Assembly (NCBI GenBank): GCA_904501965.1
Contig: CAJGCS010000022.1
Span: forward strand, 1 to 11,585
Length of the DNA: 11,585 nucleotides
Origin: an uncultured Bacilli bacterium
GTDB lineage: Bacteria > Bacillota_I > Bacilli_A > ML615J-28 > CAG-313
Direction: 5' to 3'
In this document: piece after piece, positions 1 to 6,296 of the stretch
Numbering within the stretch: the first letter of the stretch is position 1
How the letters are laid out: every line of letters begins with the position of its first letter
Notes under the pieces: model-generated
Database searches by the model: none
What the model saw: the letters and a program-made list of their open reading frames with translations, nothing else
Told to the model about the DNA's origin: nothing
Position numbers and translations under genes: made by a program

Positions 1-467
1 AACTTGAACAAAAAATTCAAAGAAATGCATCTCAAATTGATAATTACTTAGAACAAAGAGTTATGGTACTTGAAAACTGTGCCAAACTTATTGATAGAGC
101 AGTAAGTCTTGATAAAGAAACATTCACATCTATCGCAAAACATCGTAGTGGTGATCAAGATGAAATAAGAAACGAAATCAGTAGTGAAATTGATACACTT
201 TCAAGAAGTATTAATGTCGCTGTTGAAAACTACCCTGAACTTAAAGCTCACGAAGAAATTCAAGAAGCAATGAAACAAAACATGTACTTACAACGTGAAA
301 TTACTGCAGCTCGTGAATTATACAACGATACAGTAAATGAATGGAATAAAGATATTTTTGCATGGCCAACAAAAATGATTGTTGCAAGCAAAAATGGCTA
401 TACTACAAGAATTCCTTTTGTTGCATCAAAAGAAATTAAAGAAAAAGCAAAAAGTGTATTCTTCTAA
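1..467 (+). CDS. lemA: LemA family protein, 5'-truncated by the window edge
   Basis: The reading frame is open from base 3, upstream of the first ATG at 63, so that ATG is internal and the gene begins before the window. About 154 C-terminal residues are visible, against roughly 185-200 for a full LemA protein. The frame starts LEQKIQRNASQIDNYLEQR, and later carries the family-like stretch ARELYNDTVNEWN, followed by AWPTKMIVA where LemA proteins usually have a FPSN-type segment. LemA proteins are anchored by an N-terminal membrane helix (outside the window here) and carry an extracytoplasmic or peripheral four-helix bundle. Their biochemical role is not settled. The gene ends in TAA immediately before a strong hairpin terminator, so it is the last gene of its transcription unit. 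The family call rests on the helical pattern and these motifs. Confidence 0.85.
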   Translation, partial: LEQKIQRNASQIDNYLEQRVMVLENCAKLIDRAVSLDKETFTSIAKHRSGDQDEIRNEISSEIDTLSRSINVAVENYPELKAHEEIQEAMKQNMYLQREITAARELYNDTVNEWNKDIFAWPTKMIVASKNGYTTRIPFVASKEIKEKAKSVFF

Positions 468-468
468 T

Positions 469-492
469 AACCTGGCTTAGGCCAGGTTTTTT
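469..492 (+). terminator. Rho-independent terminator of the LemA gene
   Basis: AACCTGGC (469-476) pairs perfectly with GCCAGGTT (481-488) across the 4-base loop TTAG. The T-rich tail runs to 492. It starts two bases after the LemA stop codon. Confidence 0.92.
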
Positions 493-508
493 GCAACTTC
501 TAGTTGCA
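492..508. repeat. 17-bp perfect palindrome upstream of the XRE promoter
   Basis: TGCAACT (492-498) and AGTTGCA (502-508) form a perfect 7-bp inverted repeat around TCT. It directly abuts the LemA terminator and lies about 30 bases upstream of the -35 of the regulator gene. It lacks a T-run on either strand, so it is not a second terminator. Its size and symmetry suit a dimeric HTH repressor, but no binding is shown. Confidence 0.45.
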
Positions 509-530
509 TAAAAAAGTTACATTTTCAATC

Positions 531-552
531 AATTAGTTATAGACAAATTAGT
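531..552. repeat. Direct repeat AATTAGT flanking the -35 box
   Basis: AATTAGT occurs at 531-537 and again at 546-552, 15 bases apart, with the -35 hexamer (540-545) between the copies. The position suits an operator for the adjacent regulator, but chance is possible in AT-rich DNA. Confidence 0.3.
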
Positions 553-568
553 AAATTTATATTATAAT
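540..568 (+). promoter_or_regulatory. Sigma-A-type promoter of the XRE-ABC operon
   Basis: The -35 is TAGACA (540-545, five of six consensus bases). A 17-base spacer is followed by a perfect -10 TATAAT (563-568). The start codon lies 18 bases after the -10, so the 5' UTR is short. Confidence 0.8.
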
Positions 569-574
569 TTTGGT

Positions 575-580
575 GAGGTG
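575..580 (+). promoter_or_regulatory. Shine-Dalgarno that fixes the XRE start at 587
   Basis: GAGGTG matches the anti-SD region and stands six bases before ATG 587. The in-frame GTG at 578 lies inside this motif and would have almost no spacing to an SD of its own, so 587 is the better start. Confidence 0.75.
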
Positions 581-586
581 AAAACA

Positions 587-1633
587 ATGCTTAAAGAAAA
601 ACTTTATGAATTAAGAAAAAGCAAAAATATTTCCCAAGAAGAATTTGCTGAAATTGTAAACACTACAAGACAAGCAGTATCAAAATGGGAACGTGGTGAA
701 GCTGAACCAGACATTAATAAACTAATCACTATTTCAAAATATTATAATGTTTCAATAGATTATTTATTAGATTATGAAATAAACATAGAAGATCCTAATG
801 AATATATATCTAAACTTCAAAATGCAGTTGATAATTGTATTTACAATATAGATAACGAAGAAGTAAAACTATGGGTAAATAAATATCCAAATAATGAAGA
901 AATACTTAGACTTAGTGCAAATTACTTACTTGTTACAAGCCTTGAACAAGAAAAAAAAGAAGAGTTAGAAAATGTAATAAAATACTTAAAAAAGCTAATG
1001 ACTATTAAGAAAACAAAAAACGATTCATTATATGAAATAGAAAATATTAAACATACAATTGCAGAAATATATATTATGCTTAAAAAGTTTGATGAAGCTA
1101 AAAAGTACATAAATGTAAATTTTGAAGAAAATGAAATTTTATATGCAAGATGTTGTCTTGAGTCAGGAAACTATAAAGAATCACTTGATATATTACTTGA
1201 AAACTACATCAAAACAATATCAATTACATTAAATAATACATGTTTACAACTTTCAAACTTAATCAATCTAAAAAAATACAACGAAACATATATTATGTGT
1301 GATTGGACAATAGGTTACGTAGAATCGTTAATAGAAAGCAATAGTATTTTAAATAGATATATATGCGTATGTTTATTTGTAAAAATAGTTTTAGCAAAAG
1401 TATTGAAAAAATCTTTCGCTCTAGACTTAACAAAACTTAAAGCATTAATTAATAACGTTAATGATCTTGATACAACGACAAATTCCATTAAAGTATATTT
1501 TGGCTCAAAGGGTATGTTCTATTTCCCTAATGACCAATTATTTGAATTTTTAGAAAAAGTATTTGAACTATTTGACGAAAGTAATAATTCAGATATCATG
1601 AATCTATATAAAAGATATAAGGAGACAGCGTAA
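587..1633 (+). CDS. XRE-family HTH regulator with a long helical C-terminal domain
   Basis: This is a 348-residue protein. Residues about 3-60 form a Cro/C1-type helix-turn-helix, with ISQEEFAEIVNTTRQAVSKW followed by ERGEAEPDINKLITISKYYNVSIDYLL, the classic form of Firmicutes XRE regulators. The remaining ~285 residues are rich in amphipathic helices (KKFDEAKKYI around 166-175, SGNYKESLDILLENY around 193-207), which looks TPR-like. Such domains sense peptides or partner proteins in RNPP/Rgg-like regulators, but no specific subfamily is recognised here. The stop overlaps the start of the ABC gene (TAATG), so the two are translationally coupled. The regulator probably controls its own operon, possibly through the nearby palindrome or direct repeat. 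The HTH is certain. The sensing role is inferred. Confidence 0.88.
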   Translation: MLKEKLYELRKSKNISQEEFAEIVNTTRQAVSKWERGEAEPDINKLITISKYYNVSIDYLLDYEINIEDPNEYISKLQNAVDNCIYNIDNEEVKLWVNKYPNNEEILRLSANYLLVTSLEQEKKEELENVIKYLKKLMTIKKTKNDSLYEIENIKHTIAEIYIMLKKFDEAKKYINVNFEENEILYARCCLESGNYKESLDILLENYIKTISITLNNTCLQLSNLINLKKYNETYIMCDWTIGYVESLIESNSILNRYICVCLFVKIVLAKVLKKSFALDLTKLKALINNVNDLDTTTNSIKVYFGSKGMFYFPNDQLFEFLEKVFELFDESNNSDIMNLYKRYKETA

Positions 1634-3315
1634 TGAAAAAAGAATTATTAAGAAAAAACAAACTTAACTTTACAATGTTACTAATATGTGCTTTTGCAGA
1701 AACTGGTGTTTGGATTGGAATATCATTAATACTTGAGAAAGTATTATTTGTTGCAACATCAGATGACATAAACGGATTATATACTCAATTGATAAATGGC
1801 TTAGTCTTATTTTTGATTACTACTATTTGTCTTGTAGTTAATATTATAGTTAAACCAAAATTTCAAAAAAGAGCAATTAAACAATATAAAAATATGATTT
1901 ATCAAAAATTAATTGATAAAAGCATTGAAAACTTCAATGACTACGAAACATCTGTATATATATCAGCTCTAACAAATGATGTAAAATACATAGAAGAAAA
2001 ATATCTATTTAGTATATTTACCATTATTACGAAATCAACAATGTTTATATCAGCACTTGTTGTTATGATTATATATAGTCCGTTACTTACACTAATTTCA
2101 TGTGTACTATCAATTGCACCACTTTTAATTAGTTTAATTGTAGGTTCATTACTATCAAAAAGCGAAGAAAGAATAAGTGATGAAAATGGGAAATTCATGC
2201 ATTTTGTTAAAGACAATCTATCAGGATTTTCAACAATTAAAGTATTTCAAATTGAAAAGAAAATAAAAGCTTTATTTGAAAAAAATAACGATAAATTAGA
2301 AACTTCAAAAGCAAAGAAAACAAGAGTCATTACAATACTTGAACTACTCCAAGCACTATCACAACTTATTGCACAACTTGGTGTATTCTTTATTGGCGCA
2401 TATATGTGTATAAAAACAAATACATTAGAAGCATCAGTATTAATCTTATTTGTTCAACTTATGAATTATGTAATTGATCCGCTAGCAACCGTTCCAATGC
2501 TTATTTCTGAAAGAAAAGCAGCAACTCCATTATTTAAAAAGGTAGAAGAAATTCTTAAAAAGTGTCCTGAACCAGAAAAAGAAATGTTAGAGTTTAATGA
2601 AAGCATTAGTTTAAATAATGTTTCTTTATCATACGAAGAAAAGCAAATTTTAAAGGGAATAAACTTAAAGTTTGAAAAAGGAAAATCTTATGCAATTGTA
2701 GGCCCAAGTGGAAGTGGTAAAACAACACTATTAAACTTGCTTAGTGCAAGAATGAAAGAATATAGTGGATCAGTTTATTATGATAACATTGAATTAAAAG
2801 ATGTATCTTTACAGTCTTTATATAATGAACTTTCATTTGTTGAACAAAATGTTTTCGTCTTTGATGATACAATCGAAAATAATGTAAAACTTTATTCAAA
2901 AGTAGAAGATGATATATATAAAGATATACTAAATAAGACATGTTTAAATATTCTTCTTGATGAAAAAGGAAATGAATATAAATGTGGCGAAAATGGTTCT
3001 GCTTTAAGCGGAGGCGAAAAGCAAAGAATATCAATTGCTAGGGCACTTCTAAAAAATACTAAGATTCTTCTTATGGATGAGGCTACATCAGCACTTGATG
3101 TTACTTTAACAAAGCAAGTTATGAACAACATATTAAATTTAAAAGATATGACAAAATTAGTAATAACACATAATTTAGATAGTACTATCTTATCAAAGTT
3201 TGATGAAATAATTGTTATGTCAGATGGTCATATAATAGAAACTGGAACATTTAGTGAATTAGTTAATAAAGAAGGCATGTTTGCTAAACTTCTAAATTTT
3301 AGTACTACTAACTAA
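1633..3315 (+). CDS. ABC exporter half-transporter (membrane domain fused to ATPase)
   Basis: This is a 560-residue protein with the usual exporter order. Six likely membrane helices lie within residues ~12-290 (for example ~12-35, 52-74, 124-148, 150-172, 235-258, 268-290), followed by an ATPase domain. Visible ATPase motifs are Walker A GPSGSGKTT (357-365), Q-loop Q405, signature LSGGEKQR (458-465), Walker B ILLMDE ending at E483, D-loop SALD (486-489) and the switch histidine H513. All catalytic positions are present. No N-terminal C39 peptidase domain exists, so it is not a bacteriocin-processing exporter. It should act as a homodimer, as no second half-transporter is adjacent. The start overlaps the regulator stop by one base, with AAGGAG at 1619-1624. 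The substrate is unknown; lipids, drugs and peptides are all possible for this family. Confidence 0.92.
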   Translation: MKKELLRKNKLNFTMLLICAFAETGVWIGISLILEKVLFVATSDDINGLYTQLINGLVLFLITTICLVVNIIVKPKFQKRAIKQYKNMIYQKLIDKSIENFNDYETSVYISALTNDVKYIEEKYLFSIFTIITKSTMFISALVVMIIYSPLLTLISCVLSIAPLLISLIVGSLLSKSEERISDENGKFMHFVKDNLSGFSTIKVFQIEKKIKALFEKNNDKLETSKAKKTRVITILELLQALSQLIAQLGVFFIGAYMCIKTNTLEASVLILFVQLMNYVIDPLATVPMLISERKAATPLFKKVEEILKKCPEPEKEMLEFNESISLNNVSLSYEEKQILKGINLKFEKGKSYAIVGPSGSGKTTLLNLLSARMKEYSGSVYYDNIELKDVSLQSLYNELSFVEQNVFVFDDTIENNVKLYSKVEDDIYKDILNKTCLNILLDEKGNEYKCGENGSALSGGEKQRISIARALLKNTKILLMDEATSALDVTLTKQVMNNILNLKDMTKLVITHNLDSTILSKFDEIIVMSDGHIIETGTFSELVNKEGMFAKLLNFSTTN

Positions 3316-3345
3316 ATATTAGGAAGAAATCAAAAAATAAAAAAT

Positions 3346-3385
3346 AAAGGATAACAACCAATATTGTTATCCTTTTTATTTTTTT
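3346..3385 (+). terminator. Rho-independent terminator of the XRE-ABC operon
   Basis: AAAGGATAACAA (3346-3357) pairs perfectly with TTGTTATCCTTT (3364-3375) around loop CCAATA. A long T-rich tail follows. An A-rich stretch precedes the stem, so it could also terminate minus-strand transcripts. Confidence 0.92.
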
Positions 3386-3406
3386 ATTAAAATCAGAAAA
3401 ATTACC

Positions 3407-3435
3407 TTGAAATAAAATTTAACCTATGATATAAT
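3407..3435 (+). promoter_or_regulatory. Strong extended -10 promoter of the BMP lipoprotein gene
   Basis: -35 TTGAAA (3407-3412), 17-base spacer, then TGA directly before the perfect -10 TATAAT (3430-3435). It combines a good -35, optimal spacing, an extended -10 and a consensus -10, so it should be a strong promoter. Confidence 0.88.
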
Positions 3436-3442
3436 ATAAATA

Positions 3443-3464
3443 GTTAAATAAAGAATTATTTAAC
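3443..3464 (+). repeat. Inverted repeat at the very 5' end of the BMP transcript
   Basis: GTTAAATAA (3443-3451) pairs perfectly with TTATTTAAC (3456-3464) around AGAA. It begins about eight bases after the -10, at the expected transcription start, and ends before the GGAGG at 3472-3476. It could be a transcript-stabilising hairpin or a repressor site. It is AT-rich and so only moderately stable as RNA. Confidence 0.5.
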
Positions 3465-3482
3465 AAATTATGGAGGAAAAAA

Positions 3483-4628
3483 ATGAAGAAAGTATTATTA
3501 AGTTTATTATTAGCTTTCTGTGCTTTTTCTTTAATCGGATGTGGCACAACAGAAAGTTATGAAATCGCTATGGTTACTGACTATGGAGATATTACAGACC
3601 AATCTTTTAACCAAACAACTTGGGAAGCTGTTACTGATTATGCAAATGCACATGGTAAAACATATGCATACTATAAACCAGCTGGTGACTCAACTGCAGA
3701 AAGAGTTGCTAAAGTTGAACAAGCTATCGCTCAAGGCGCTAAAGTTGTTGTAATGCCTGGTTTCGCTTTTGCAGAAACTATTTATGAAGTTCAAGATGAA
3801 TATCCTGAAGTTAAATTCATCGCTTTAGACGTTGCTGAAGGTGACGTATTTGGATGCTTCTATGTAGATCCTTATGCTGCTGAACCTGTATTAAAAGATG
3901 AAAACGATCAACCACACATCAGCTCTAACGTTGTTTGTGTAGTATTCCAAGAAGAAGAAGCTGGTTATTTAGCTGGTTATGCAGCTGTTATGAACGGTGA
4001 AACTAAACTTGGTTTCTTAGGCGGTATGGCTGTTCCTGCAGTTCAACGTTATGGTTACGGTTTCGTTCAAGGTGTTGCTGACGCTGCTGCTGAAAAAGGT
4101 GTTGAAGTTGAATTATGGTACATCTATGGTGGACAATTCTTCGGTGATGCTACAATCAAAGGTAAAATGGACACTTGGGTAGAACAAGGTTGTGAAACTA
4201 TCTTTGCATGTGGTGGTGGTATCTTTACATCTGTATTAGATGCTATCGAAGGTAAAGCAAATTGCAAACTTATCGGTGTTGACACAGACCAAAGCAAATC
4301 ATTACCTGGCAAACCTGTATTAACATCAGCTATGAAAGGTTTAACTGATGCTACTAAGACTTGTCTAGATGAATTCTATGGTTCTTGGACAGTTGGTGGT
4401 CAAGTAATCAACTACGGTTTAAAAACTAATACTTCTAAAGAATATGTTGGTTTACCAAGAGATACATGGTCAATGGAAGCATTCACTATTGCTCAATATG
4501 ATGCAGTTCTTGCAGCTATCAGAAGTGGTGAAGTTCAAATTTCTGCTGACACTACTGCTAAATTAGAAGATTTAGCTAACGAATTCATTACATACAAAAA
4601 TGAAGATTTAGGTGGATCAATTAAATAG
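3483..4628 (+). CDS. BMP-family substrate-binding lipoprotein (nucleoside/purine type)
   Basis: This is a 381-residue exported lipoprotein. The signal peptide is MKKVLLSLLLAFCAFSLIGC, with lipobox LIGC and acylated Cys20. The mature part follows the BMP/PnrA/Med pattern: IAMVTDYGDITDQSFNQTTW near the start (the usual D-x-SFN-x-x-x-W/E region), KVVVMPGFAFAE, VKFIALDV, EEEAGYLAGYAA, LGFLGGMAVPAVQRYGYGF, IFACGGGIFTSVL and KLIGVDTDQS. It should capture nucleosides outside the membrane and deliver them to the importer encoded just downstream. It has its own strong promoter and terminator, GGAGG six bases before the ATG, and a codon choice richer in GCT, GGT and GTT than its neighbours, all consistent with high expression. 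Purine nucleosides are the likeliest ligand by family; another ligand cannot be excluded. Confidence 0.93.
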   Translation: MKKVLLSLLLAFCAFSLIGCGTTESYEIAMVTDYGDITDQSFNQTTWEAVTDYANAHGKTYAYYKPAGDSTAERVAKVEQAIAQGAKVVVMPGFAFAETIYEVQDEYPEVKFIALDVAEGDVFGCFYVDPYAAEPVLKDENDQPHISSNVVCVVFQEEEAGYLAGYAAVMNGETKLGFLGGMAVPAVQRYGYGFVQGVADAAAEKGVEVELWYIYGGQFFGDATIKGKMDTWVEQGCETIFACGGGIFTSVLDAIEGKANCKLIGVDTDQSKSLPGKPVLTSAMKGLTDATKTCLDEFYGSWTVGGQVINYGLKTNTSKEYVGLPRDTWSMEAFTIAQYDAVLAAIRSGEVQISADTTAKLEDLANEFITYKNEDLGGSIK

Positions 4629-4640
4629 TATTTACTAAAA

Positions 4641-4680
4641 AAAGGGAAAGTTGAAATTCAACTTTCTCTTTTATTTTTCT
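4641..4680 (+). terminator. Rho-independent terminator between the BMP gene and the ABC genes
   Basis: Bases 4641-4654 pair with 4658-4671 in a 14-bp stem with one G-U pair and a 3-base loop (core GAAAGTTGA / TCAACTTTC). A T-rich tail follows. It separates the binding protein from its own transporter genes. Confidence 0.85.
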
Positions 4681-4695
4681 TTTATAGTTTTTTAT

Positions 4696-4724
4696 TTTAT
4701 TAAAAATATAAAATATGATATAAT
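4696..4724 (+). promoter_or_regulatory. Extended -10 promoter of the ATPase-permease operon
   Basis: TGATATAAT (4716-4724) is a perfect extended -10. The corresponding -35 position (TTTATT, 4696-4701) is poor, so the promoter probably relies on the extended -10 and is weaker than that of the lipoprotein gene. Confidence 0.7.
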
Positions 4725-4757
4725 AAAATAAAGAAACAAAAGGTGGGGAAGAAGTTT

Positions 4758-6296
4758 ATGAGTGAATATGTAATAGAAATGCGAAATATCACAAAGTCAT
4801 TCTTTGGAAACGTTGCAAATGATAACATCACCCTTCAACTAAGAAAAGGAGAAATTCACGCTTTACTTGGTGAAAATGGTGCAGGTAAATCTACACTTAT
4901 GAGTATTCTTTTTGGCTTATATCAAAAAGATAGTGGTGAGATTTATAAAGATGGTGAAAAAGTAGAAATTAATTCACCTAATGATGCGACTGCTTTACAT
5001 ATTGGTATGGTACATCAACATTTTAAACTTATTGATATTTTTACTGTACTTGACAATATTATTTTAGGTTCAGAACCAAATACAATTGGTTTTGTAAACA
5101 GAAGAAAAGCAGCTAAAAGAATTAAAGCATTATCAGAACAATATGGGTTAAATATTGATTTAAAAGCAAAAATAGAAGATATTACTGTAGGTATGCAACA
5201 AAGAGTAGAAATACTTAAGATGCTTTATCGAAATAATGATATCTTAATTTTTGATGAACCTACTGCTGTATTAACACCTCAAGAAATAGAAGAATTAATG
5301 AAGACAATGAAAAACCTTGTAAATGAAGGTAAGTCTGTATTATTCATAACTCATAAACTAAACGAAATTATGGCAGTTGCGGATAGATGTACTATTCTTA
5401 GAAAAGGCAAATGTATTGGTACTGTTGATATTAAAGATACTACAAAAGAAGAATTATCAGAAATGATGGTAGGTAGAAAAGTATCTTTCGTTGCTGATAA
5501 ACCAGAAACTAAAGCAACTGACACTATTTTAAAAGTTAGAAATTTATCTGTTCAATCACAAATAAGCAAAAAATTAGCAGTTAAAAATGTATCATTTGAA
5601 GTAAAAGCTGGTGAAATAGTTTGTATAGCTGGTATTGATGGAAATGGTCAAACTGAACTTATCCATGGTATCACAGGACTTACAAAACTAAAATCAGGCA
5701 AAGTATATTTAAAGAAGAAAAATATAACAGATGCACCTATTAGAGAACGTTCTAAACATGGTATGAGTCATATTCCAGAAGATAGACAAAAACATGGTCT
5801 TGTTCTTGATTATACTTTAGAAGATAATATGATTCTTCAAAGCTATTGGGAAACAAAATTTGTAAACTTTGGTTTCTTAAGAAGAGATAGAATTCATTAT
5901 TATGCAGAAAAGCTAACAGAACAATATGACGTAAGAAGCCTACAAGGTGTTAAATCAACATGTAGAGAAATGTCTGGTGGTAACCAACAAAAAGCAATTG
6001 TTGCTCGTGAAATAGATAAAGATCCGGATTTATTAATTGCAGTACAACCTACACGTGGTTTAGACGTAGGTGCAATTGAATACATCCATAAACAAATTAT
6101 CGAACAAAGAAATAATGGTAAAGCGGTATTACTTGTTTCACTTGAACTTGATGAAGTAATGTCTTTATCGGATAGAATACTAGTAATGTATGAAGGTGAA
6201 ATTGTTGGTGAACTTGATCCAAAAACAACTTCTACACAAGAACTTGGTTTATACATGGCTGGTGCAAAACGCCAAGGTAAGGAGGAAAACAAATAA
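4758..6296 (+). CDS. BMP-type importer ATPase subunit with two fused ABC domains (NupA/YufO-like)
   Basis: This is a 512-residue cytoplasmic ATPase made of two ABC domains. Domain 1 has Walker A GENGAGKST (38-46), Q-loop Q87, a non-canonical signature VGMQQR (144-149), Walker B ILIFDEPT with E167, and switch H199. Domain 2 has a degenerate Walker A without lysine, AGIDGNGQTE (291-300), a canonical signature MSGGNQQK (405-412), and LLIAVQPTRGLDVGA (425-439) with Q in place of the Walker B glutamate. This asymmetry is normal in the sugar/nucleoside double-ATPase family, giving one canonical site from Walker A1/B1 plus signature 2. ATG 4758 is preferred over the in-frame GTG at 4743, because AGGTGGGGA (4741-4749) overlaps that GTG and sits well placed before 4758. 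Its stop overlaps the next gene. Confidence 0.93.
   Translation: MSEYVIEMRNITKSFFGNVANDNITLQLRKGEIHALLGENGAGKSTLMSILFGLYQKDSGEIYKDGEKVEINSPNDATALHIGMVHQHFKLIDIFTVLDNIILGSEPNTIGFVNRRKAAKRIKALSEQYGLNIDLKAKIEDITVGMQQRVEILKMLYRNNDILIFDEPTAVLTPQEIEELMKTMKNLVNEGKSVLFITHKLNEIMAVADRCTILRKGKCIGTVDIKDTTKEELSEMMVGRKVSFVADKPETKATDTILKVRNLSVQSQISKKLAVKNVSFEVKAGEIVCIAGIDGNGQTELIHGITGLTKLKSGKVYLKKKNITDAPIRERSKHGMSHIPEDRQKHGLVLDYTLEDNMILQSYWETKFVNFGFLRRDRIHYYAEKLTEQYDVRSLQGVKSTCREMSGGNQQKAIVAREIDKDPDLLIAVQPTRGLDVGAIEYIHKQIIEQRNNGKAVLLVSLELDEVMSLSDRILVMYEGEIVGELDPKTTSTQELGLYMAGAKRQGKEENK

Noticed and set aside
578..586. GTG start at 578 for the XRE regulator (three extra residues)
   Set aside because: The GTG lies inside the GAGGTG ribosome site that is correctly spaced for ATG 587.
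468..586. Small peptide gene that might signal to the XRE regulator
   Set aside because: No start codon with a ribosome site exists in this gap, nor in the gap at 3316-3482.
1941..3131. Three minus-strand open frames inside the exporter gene
   Set aside because: They overlap one another or the exporter, show no ribosome sites, and the plus-strand exporter has all ABC motifs intact.
3436..3482. Purine riboswitch upstream of the nucleoside-binding protein
   Set aside because: The leader is only about 40 bases and holds one short AT-rich hairpin, too small for a purine aptamer plus expression platform.
3541..3753. Plus-strand 70-codon frame inside the BMP gene
   Set aside because: It is frame-shifted within a well-supported gene, with no ribosome site of its own.
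4743..4757. GTG start at 4743 for the importer ATPase
   Set aside because: It overlaps the purine-rich ribosome site. ATG 4758 gives the usual family N-terminus (EMRNITKSF near residue 8).
5900..6292. Minus-strand open frame of 130 codons antisense to the ATPase
   Set aside because: It is a shadow of the second ABC domain; the serine-rich translation is typical of the reverse complement of coding DNA.
4758..6296. Missing Walker A lysine in the second ABC domain as a sign of gene decay
   Set aside because: This degeneracy, with Q in place of the Walker B glutamate, is normal for BMP-type double ATPases.
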